Source: Mesocentrotus franciscanus (lineage: Eukaryota; Echinodermata; Echinoidea; Camarodonta; Strongylocentrotidae). Taken from it: a DNA stretch of 64,000 nt. Of this stretch, positions 56,774 to 64,000 are shown in pieces; within the stretch, counting starts at the first letter, position 1, and the number at the start of each line of letters is the position of its first letter. The notes under the pieces are model-generated. The model saw nothing but the letters and a program-made list of their open reading frames with translations. It was not told where the DNA came from and did no database searches. The DNA lies in contig CP137671.1 in the NCBI GenBank assembly GCA_037976565.1, positions 12,709,229-12,773,228 of the forward strand, written 5' to 3'. The translations under genes and the position numbers were made by a program.

Positions 56774-57885
56774 TACTAACAAAATTATTGAAGTTGCAAA
56801 CTTCTTCTTCAGATGAGAATACTACACGTATGGTATCTAATCTAGCCATACCAAAATATGAATTTGCAAACTATTTCAAAACACCACGCAAATCCATTTG
56901 ATTCAGTATTTGGGGCAAACTTCTTTTGTTTGATAATCTACTTGTATATATTCTGAAGTCTATTGTCATTGCTGAGAAAAGTAAATGGAAAGAAAAAAAG
57001 TGTACATGACTGCAAACTTTGATATTATGTCATCTACACGTATATGAACGTAATCAGAGATGTTACTTGTGTTAGTGTAAATTGTATTGTCTTTTTTAAA
57101 AGCAATCCTCAAAGAACTTCTACATGTAGCTACCTTCGTTTGTTATAGTTTTTATGTTATTTGCTATTGTGTTGTGCACTGTTGTTGTTGTTGTTCAACT
57201 TGTATTTCAATGATTAGCTTATGTACAATGTAATTCAAACAACTTGTAAATTTGTGCTTGACAGTTACAATGTACATGTGTAACATGCTATAGAAAAGCT
57301 GGAATATCTTCTTTAATATTCTTCTTCTTCTCCTTCTGTTTTGATTTAATGGCAATTAGTCAGTTGTGACTATTGTCGCCAAATTACTTTACGTCACGTG
57401 ATTATATCTCTCATTTTTTATTTTATTTGTTTTTAATTTTAATTTTGTGCACTTACTGTAGCTTGAAAAAAACACCTTCCTGGAAAAAGGCCAAAACAAA
57501 ACAAACAAACCAAAGCATGTTATTTCATTATGTTTAAGTTAATAAATATGTTCTTGATGTTCCAGATCTATCTATTACAATGTAGTGTACGAGTGGAAAA
57601 AGACATTTAATCCCTGGCACTTACAATGTAGTGTAACTGAAATCTGCAAAAACAATATTTACAGTCTTTTTTCACAATTGGCAAAGAATTTGTGCAAACT
57701 TCCTTAAGTTTACAGAGCTCACTTAGTCACTCTTAATGAACTCTAGAGTAGAATATCTGTACATACATGTATGCTGTCCTGGGGTAGTTCCAGTGCAGAC
57801 TGTTTAGGCTTGTACAAGTATGTACATCAGGATGGTCCACAAACTAAAATTCAAACGTGTATAATTGGAACGTGGAAGGAGTGTG
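56774..57885. other. AT-rich, no gene seen
   Basis: A short (GTT)n run lies at 57,180-57,195. No exon or element is recognised. Confidence 0.5.
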
Positions 57886-58042
57886 AACTGACGTATGGGA
57901 AGCATAAAATTCCTTGTGGCCGGGCTCCAGGCTTTGCTTAATATCTTGCCGCAGCGGGACTCGAACGGCAAACCATATGATTCACAGTCCAGCAACATAT
58001 CCACTAAAAAAAAGACCACTATACCACGATAGAACTTTCTAT
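57800..58042 (-). mobile_element. tRNA-derived SINE
   Basis: On the minus strand the head reads ATCGTGGTATAGTGGTC (A-box-like) and, about 55 bases later, GCCGTTCGAGTCCCGC (a good B box), with TGGACTGTGAATC between, resembling an anticodon arm with GTG. The tRNA-like part contains an extra T-rich insert, pairs poorly and is followed by unrelated sequence (AGCCTGGAGCCCGGCC onward). It is therefore a SINE head or pseudo-tRNA, not a working tRNA gene. The right limit (about 57,800) is uncertain. Confidence 0.65.
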
Positions 58043-60369
58043 CAAACTTACAGCAACAAAAATGAAGGAAAAACAAGTCTGAAGTTATTTTGGAACTGGG
58101 TGTATAATATCATTGCAAAAAGTGAAGAGTTAAAAGTTTATTCTCATTCTATTCTATAACCAAATTTCTTTTGATTTTTTATTTTCTATCAGATGTTTTG
58201 TTTCCCTCAAATTATCGCTGGCCCATTTCTCTGATCTTTCTGCATTTGTCGAAACCAAATAGAAATAATTCTTTAAAGTGTTGCATGTAAGAGCCAATCA
58301 TTCTTACCCTGTAGATTTATCTTGTGTAAGAATAATTTCTTACATTTATTTCTCTTTCTGCAGTTATAGAAATTAAATAGGATGAATTATTAATAAACTG
58401 TTAAAAGTTTGGGACAATTATTCTGAGCCCCTTTCTACAGATTTTATTTCTTTTTCATTGGCCTACACATTGAATTTTACATGTAGATAATTTTAAAGGA
58501 TTTTTTTAAAGTTTTAAATTGTTGTACCCCTGCCAGCTGACAAATGGATTTCTCAGTGTTTCCTTACATGTAACTGAAACCTTTGCGTAGTGTAGAAACA
58601 TATGTCTTGTAGATCTACATGTACATGTAGGTAATTTGGAGTTCTTACAATGCCCAACAATGCCCTAATAAGGCATAGGCTTCCCTCAGTCAAAACATGG
58701 ACCTACGATAACCCTTTTCCATCAGGTACACTGTAGGTTGAAAAAATATTGATTTGTGGCAAGCCTTGTGTTGATAAAGCATGTGATGCGATGAAAGAAT
58801 TGTAACCCACACACTAACATTGCTTACATTAAAACATTAAAGGGCAACAGCTATTGTGACAAATGTTTGAAGCAGATGTATATTTTTGTTATACGTACAG
58901 ATAAATACTTTATGGACAGACTTTGAAAAAGAAGCATATTTCTTGTTTCGAAAAACAAAAAAAAGTTTTCCCCGTGATATTGGCCTAAATCCTTTCAAAG
59001 GATGAAACAGACAGGCATGTACAGTGTATATCGTATCTTTTTTCACATAAATTATTTCAGTTTGAACTTGCAAATATTTTAAGAGGATCTATTGTGTTGT
59101 ACATGTACATTATTAAAGAGAAATACCAGTTCTGGTCATGCGATTGCATTGTGAAAGAAACGATGTGGAATCGATCAGAAAAGGTTGATCATCTAGCATA
59201 TAGTATAAGTATTGGTATGTACTGCAAGGTTCTGGAATCATCAAAATGATAAGAAATTTGGCCCAGTCTTGGTAAAGTTACAAGCACTGTACACAGAAAG
59301 ATGTATATGGGTGGGACTACGCGACCACGTGCGCGATATCTATTTGGTCCTAATAGATATAATAATTTACCAAAATGTATCAATTAGTAGGCGGTTTCCA
59401 AGCAAAATTTGTATCATCACGTATTAGTCAAAACATATTCTTTCACATGATTGGTAATGAGAGCTTCCATTTCATTTTTTTGAGAGAAGGGCGTTTCCAA
59501 AACTGGTCTTTACCTTTATTAGGTACCTGTACAGTATGTACGCTTTGGATTCACATTGAATGTGATGGTGATCTTTGCTCATGGCAACCTGTTTTTTGTT
59601 GTTGAAAGATATAAAATATAGATGTAAATGTATATCTTCATTTAATAACATTGATGAAAGCCATCAAGTATCAATGTTTCCTGTTCAGGTATATCGGTGG
59701 TACTTTAAAGATACTATGTCCCTTTTGCAGCCAACATCAAATTCTGTAGAACTTTGCAGGAAATATGAATATGTCATGTATGTCCTATCTGTGAAGTTTA
59801 AACTTTAGCAGTGTCCTAATATTCAAATTATGCAAGGAAACCCGTTTACTTGCTAGACTTCACTGTCAGACACTATTGAGTGAGTGACTGGCTTTTTTTC
59901 ATCTTTGGTAATAACATACATAAAATGAGCTGTAAAGGGTACATGAGCATTTGTCTACATCAATAACCCACCCATGTAATGGCCAAAATTAAACTGATTG
60001 AATCTTTGCGCAGCATAAAACGTACGACCATTCGGTACAATGGTCTGAAAAATCAGACTATTACTTACTGGCTCTATAGCTCCTAAGTCAATTCGACAAC
60101 TAATAGTCGTTATTTTCCCATTTAAAGACATTTTCAAGCCCCCCTTTTTTTAGGGAAGTTCTAAATTAGTATTGTCTTTCAAATGCCGTTGGAATTTAAC
60201 CTTTTCATTTTTTTGGCCTGCCAATGGGACAAAGTACCTTTAAGATTTAGGATGAAGGAAGTTATCAGTGAAATGATTTGAATATGCTTGGTTGGCTGGG
60301 CAACAATAGATGCATTACACCTCTCTGTTATTATGAAGTATAGATCTCGAATTTTCCTTCTGTTTGCAG
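58043..60369. other. No confident gene; upstream of or intronic to the CNB gene
   Basis: Two weak exon-like signals were noted. A pyrimidine tract ending TGTTCAG at about 59,688 precedes VYRWYFKDTMSLLQPTSN. A frame at about 59,526-59,605 reads CTVCTLWIHIECDGDLC, like half a PHD finger. Neither has good flanking splice sites on both sides. Confidence 0.3.
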
Positions 60370-60462
60370 TTCCTCGTTTTCTGTAAAGATCATTCTATGC
60401 AGATTGATTTCAGAGCTAGATGCAATTCTCAACCTCAAGATGAAGGACATTACAGGACAAAG
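60370..60462 (+). CDS. Probable upstream exon of the CNB-fold gene
   Basis: A strong acceptor (TTCCTTCTGTTTGCAG) and a donor (AAAG|GTAATA) bound 93 bp that are open in phase 0: FLVFCKDHSMQIDFRARCNS then QPQDEGHYRTK. The next exon begins AGA GTC CCC ATG in phase 0, so the two join into one open frame with no stop. If so, the ATG at 62,009 is internal and the protein starts further upstream. It might instead be an untranslated exon that happens to be open. Confidence 0.5.
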
Positions 60463-60968
60463 GTAATATTCATGAAATTGTTTGAACTTGGTCTGCAAAA
60501 TATTTCTTCTTGTTTTGTTCTTGTTTACACTTTGCATTGTACAGTAGAATTGGAATTCCCATTCAGATTTTAATTGAGTGAATCTGAAAAGGTTTTTATT
60601 TCCACAGTAATTGTGCAATTTAAATTGTCCTTTGCACACTCCATTGAATTTGACCTCATGTAGTATGTCGTTGTGGTAATGCAGTTTTCTTAACCTCATT
60701 GATTCTTCTCCATCATAACAATGAAAATTACTTCCTAGGGCTTCTCTATAGCCCTTTGTCCCAATTTTGCTTCTCTCCTATTCAAGTGTAGTGATATTGG
60801 AAGGTTAGGGTCAGCGTTAAGGTTAACATAATTTGGAGTTATGATAACAACACAGTGTGTGCATGCATTGAGGATCGACTGAAGGGAGTCAGACCTTGCA
60901 TTGATGCATACATGTAGTATACAGGGGTTGAGGTGGTGTATTGGAGAGTCATGAGTCACCATTTTTTC

Positions 60969-60988
60969 TTGGGGGGGGGGGGGGGGGA
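60969..60988. repeat. Poly-G run
   Basis: A run of about 19 G residues, adjacent to the TGGG core. Confidence 0.95.
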
Positions 60989-61023
60989 GGTACATCTACG
61001 TACATGTATGGGAAGGCATACTG

Positions 61024-61417
61024 AGTGATTTCAAGTTGGGTGTTTAAATAGTGTTAGTGTTTAGAGCAGTCAAGAGCTCTTAAATCGAGCTAAAAAATTT
61101 GAAATTAAGAGCCCGATACCGATATCAATATCGATAGCTTAATGTACACTAACACCGAACTGGAAATCAACATTTGCTTAATCCTTAGGGGCTATAGTGT
61201 TAGTGAATAGGACATTTGTACTTTAAATATTAACACCAGCCACAAAGGTTGGTTCAGCAGACAACAATTTTGCAAAATCGATAACACTATAGCTACCGGA
61301 AGTTGACGATATTCAGAGGTCAAAGTCGATTTCCATTTCAGTGTTTAGGGCTGGTGTTCGTGTTTAATATTTAAATACTAACACCAGCCCTAAACACCCA
61401 ACTTGGAATCAATCACT
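61024..61417. mobile_element. About 394-bp MITE with TIR and internal hairpin
   Basis: The left end AGTGATTTCAAGTTGGGTGT and the right end (reverse complement AGTGATTGATTCCAAGTTGG) are inverted, sharing CAAGTTGGGTGTTTA. Inside the right end, GTGTTTAGGGCTGGTGTT and AACACCAGCCCTAAACAC form a second hairpin. Words GTGTTAGTG and TAACACCAGCC recur through the element. No coding sequence. Confidence 0.65.
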
Positions 61418-61999
61418 GTCCATTTTTGTTCAATGACCATATTGTCTTTGATGCCAGGAGTTTAAAAAAAGAACAAAAAAACATTTAATTGGCAATACGG
61501 TTAGAGCTAGGTCCAGTATCATTTTGTTTTTTAGATCGAATTGGTAATTTTAGTTAACTTTTCGATAAAGTCCATACCCATGTATATCGTTTTTTCAAAG
61601 AGACATACATGTACTGTATGTCACATTACTTCTTTATTAGAGCAATGACAATGTAGCATCAAAAGAGATTTTTTTTGTGTGGCCATTTCGAAGAGCAAAA
61701 TGTGGTCAATTTAGCCTTAAAAAAAAGACCTGTCTTGAGAGTGTACCCACTGCACTGTCTGTTTAAGTAGGGGGATACCCTGGTTCAGTAGTGCACATGT
61801 ACACCCTAAACAGTTAAATCAGGAGGGTTACAGTGATTTGTACTTTGCTGAATTTGTAATTCACAAAGCTTATTTATACATGTCTTGCCTCTTACATCTT
61901 ATCTCATTACAGCTTAACAGAGTGAAACACTTTTTATCTTGAGGACATCCCTATCACACACCTGAATCACCCAATCAGCCTAAACAAGTTCCTTTCCAG

Positions 62000-62210
62000 A
62001 GAGTCCCCATGGGAGGAGGTACCAGCAAGAGCAAACCCCAAGAGGGATCGACGGGGCTGAACCTGAGCAAGGACGAGAGACGATATCTTCAGAGATGTCT
62101 CTACAGTCTCCCCTTCCCACCTGGTACCATCAATGCGGAGATGGTGGCCGCTGCCTCCAAGATGATAGAGAGGGTAGAATACCACGATCCTATTAAAATC
62201 TTGACGAAAG
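62000..62210 (+). CDS. CNB-fold protein, exon with possible myristoylated start
   Basis: The acceptor is CCTTTCCAG and the donor is AAAG|GTAAGC (phase 1). The ATG at 62,009 in CCCCATGG context would give MGGGTSKSKPQEG, a good N-myristoylation-type start if this is the true N-terminus. The residues that follow (LSKDERRYLQRCLYSLPFPP, then MVAAASKMIERVEYHDPIKI) form helices and the first strand of a cyclic-nucleotide-binding fold. It is the first of three certain consecutive exons. The alternative is that translation starts upstream via the exon at 60,370. Confidence 0.85.
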
Positions 62211-62789
62211 GTAAGCAAAGGGCTACATGTAGGCAAGAGTTGTCTGACCTATCAGATGGAACATTGGGTTTTTATCATAACTTATACCCTTTTAGGATAG
62301 AATTTATATTTAAGGCTGAATTAATCATATTTTGTTCTTCGAATTGGCAACAATATTTTTTTTATTTTATTGCTACAATGTTCTAATAATATGTGATATC
62401 TCTGAAAACAGTATACATGGGCAAGAATGATGTCCAAAAGTTGAGAAAAATTTGCCAATTTTGATAGAAAAACAGTGACTTTGAACCTCTGAATGTGTTG
62501 CCAATTCAAGGATTGTAAATCTGATCTTCGTTTTTAACATTCCTAGTGTCAAATGCAGTAAAGTCGTGAAACGAAAATGGATGCTGTGTGTGAAGAAACT
62601 TTTGCTATTTCTACTCATGCATGTGGCATATTTTTTTGGGGGGGCCCTGAATCAAAAGTTATTGAGCTAAATCACAAAATGTGGAATGGTTGTCACAAAA
62701 GAGTTAACTCTTAACAGGTTACATATGATGTGCATGTAATACACATTATAATTTATTGATATTCTCAAATGAATTTTGAATATCTGCAG
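62211..62789. other. Intron of the CNB-fold gene
   Basis: An AT-rich intron with a short T run then G run at about 62,630. Nothing else is seen. Confidence 0.7.
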
Positions 62790-62949
62790 GTGGTCGAGCC
62801 AAGGGTATCTATATCCTAGTCAAGGGTCAGGTGAAGGTCATATCGGCTAGCGACGAACCTGTCGCCATCCTCTCTCCTGGGAATTTCTTTGGAGAAATCT
62901 CAACGCTGTTCTATGTCCCTGTAACAGCAACCGCTCAGTCCTCAGCTAA
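62790..62949 (+). CDS. CNB-fold protein, core of cyclic-nucleotide-binding domain
   Basis: The acceptor is TATCTGCAG and the donor is CTAA|GTAAGT. It joins in phase to the exon before. It encodes KGIYILVKGQVKVIS (beta roll), then VAILSPGNFFGEISTLFYVP and VTATAQSSAK. The PGxFFGE element and the ATA of the phosphate-binding cassette are present. The Arg that normally follows the cassette Pro (PRAAT or PRTAT) and holds the cyclic phosphate is replaced by Val (PVTAT). Loss of this Arg is known in CNB folds that do not bind cyclic nucleotides or bind other ligands. The gene is therefore CNB-like, and its ligand should not be assumed. Confidence 0.9.
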
Positions 62950-63588
62950 GTAAGTAAACTTGGATGAATCGACTTTTATCTGCCTTCTCAAATTATTTTG
63001 CAGTATGTGCAATTATCTACCTATACAAGATATTGCATATAAGTAATTCAATTTGGATAATCCTCCGTCACTGTATATACAAATAATAATTAAAACAATT
63101 GAAACAAAAATCCTTGTGAGCTTACTTCTTCACTATCACCAGTTTCAAACAAAAATTTCAGATAGTAAATTAAAACCTTACAAATTACATACAAGTACAA
63201 CAAACTATATACAAACAATGTGTATAAGTACATTGCGCTAAAATGGCACGTTGCTTGGCAGCGGAGTTATTATATTATGTATTGTATATGAATCTGCGTG
63301 CATAATGTATTTTATGATATAAATAATTTTGCTCATGTAACGAAAACATGTTACATGAATAATGAATTTTAATGGAGATAGAGATTGACATGACATGATT
63401 TTGACTATGATGTAACGACACATAATATGATATAATAATATGATCGTTTATCATGGGGGGCACTAAAAAGAAAAACATAGATTTAGGCATGACTTTTCAT
63501 AAGTCCATGTATCAACCAACCAATCAGATATCAAGTCATCAATCATTATATCTACTGCATTTCTTCCCTTCTGTCCTGGTTTAATCAG
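62950..63588. other. Intron of the CNB-fold gene
   Basis: An AT-rich intron. Short ORFs inside are not supported. Confidence 0.7.
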
Positions 63589-63754
63589 GGCACAGTTCCT
63601 GTTACTGAAAGAGGAGAACCTGAGGAAAGCGATTGGGGAGGTGGTGTCAACAGATCTGATGGACTACTACGTGAGACAACGCTACTTTGATACCAGCGGC
63701 AAACTGGACCAGGGGGAACTCATGGGTAGGATATGCCTAAATACACTGGAAAAG
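63589..63754 (+). CDS. CNB-fold protein, C-terminal helices of the domain and linker
   Basis: The acceptor is GGTTTAATCAG and the donor is GAAAAG|GTGAGA (phase 0). It completes the AAG codon and encodes AQFLLLKEENLRKAIGEVVS, the last strand and C-helix of the CNB fold. A new segment follows (LMDYYVRQRYFDTSGKLDQG, then ELMGRICLNTLEK). The protein continues beyond the window, so the C-terminal architecture (second CNB, kinase, channel or other) cannot be judged. Confidence 0.88.
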
Positions 63755-64000
63755 GTGAGATACATACATTGCACATGAATATGTGTATTACATGTACATG
63801 TAGGACTTAACGAGGGCTAAATGAGCCATATCTTCATCTAAGTTCCAGCATACTGTAAGTCTACATTTGAGAACATCAGATTGAAATGCACATTTAAAAA
63901 AAATCAATGACACCACCTCACAATTTTGTTAGGCACTGCCTTTATTCCTAGCATTGAAACAATACAATGATTACTGCATTTTTGGAGAAAAAAACACCTG
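63755..64000. other. Intron of the CNB-fold gene, running off the window
   Basis: No further exon is seen before the right edge. Confidence 0.6.

Noticed and set aside
57885..58042. Functional tRNA-His gene
   Set aside because: The anticodon and acceptor stems pair poorly, an extra T-rich insert separates the boxes and the 3' side runs into unrelated sequence.
59526..59605. PHD-finger gene
   Set aside because: Only CxxC-LWIHxxC is present with no second half, and the match may be chance.

Overview
This is eukaryotic, AT-rich, intron-containing animal DNA. Exons are short with GT-AG borders, a CR1-like fragment and other non-LTR retrotransposons are present, and many short inverted-repeat DNA elements occur. 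The repeat style (MITEs starting CAGTCAAACCTG, hAT ends CAGTGGCG, frequent ACATGTA words, retroposon tails of AATTG and ATT) suggests a marine invertebrate, most likely an echinoderm or other non-vertebrate deuterostome. That assignment is an inference. There are no bacterial-style operons, rRNA genes or CRISPR arrays.

Layout. 1-3.1 kb: a possible Cys-rich terminal exon that grades into a minisatellite of about 13 units. About 2.6-6.56 kb: copy A of a large repeat or segmental duplication whose second copy (B) lies at about 43.1-50.56 kb. 7.4-8.8 kb: CR1-like retrotransposon remains. 9.6-11.9 kb: four tandem copies of a 580-bp unit. 13.36-19.36 kb, minus strand: a six- or seven-exon gene for a small single-Ig-domain membrane protein. 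19.56-24.25 kb: a LINE fragment and DNA elements. 24.67 to about 32.45 kb, minus strand: a nearly complete but frameshifted non-LTR retrotransposon (ORF1 with PHD finger and coiled coil; ORF2 with AP-type endonuclease, reverse transcriptase and a Cys/His knuckle). 33.3-39.6 kb: inverted-repeat elements, a purine-rich degenerate array, two perfect 68-bp inverted copies and a THAP-type relic. 41.2-47.7 kb: hAT-type elements carrying a GC-rich array. 52.1-56.3 kb: a 4.2-kb segment bounded by about 33-bp inverted repeats. 60.37-63.75 kb, plus strand: exons of a cyclic-nucleotide-binding-fold gene that runs off the right edge.

Only two loci look like host protein genes: the Ig-domain receptor-like gene and the CNB-fold gene. 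The rest is repeats, mobile elements and sequence with nothing recognisable. The two copies of the large repeat are informative because copy A supplies empty or near-empty sites for four insertions in copy B. This gives target duplications for a piggyBac-type element (TTAA), a hAT-type element (8 bp), an unassigned MITE (6 bp) and a short retroposon.
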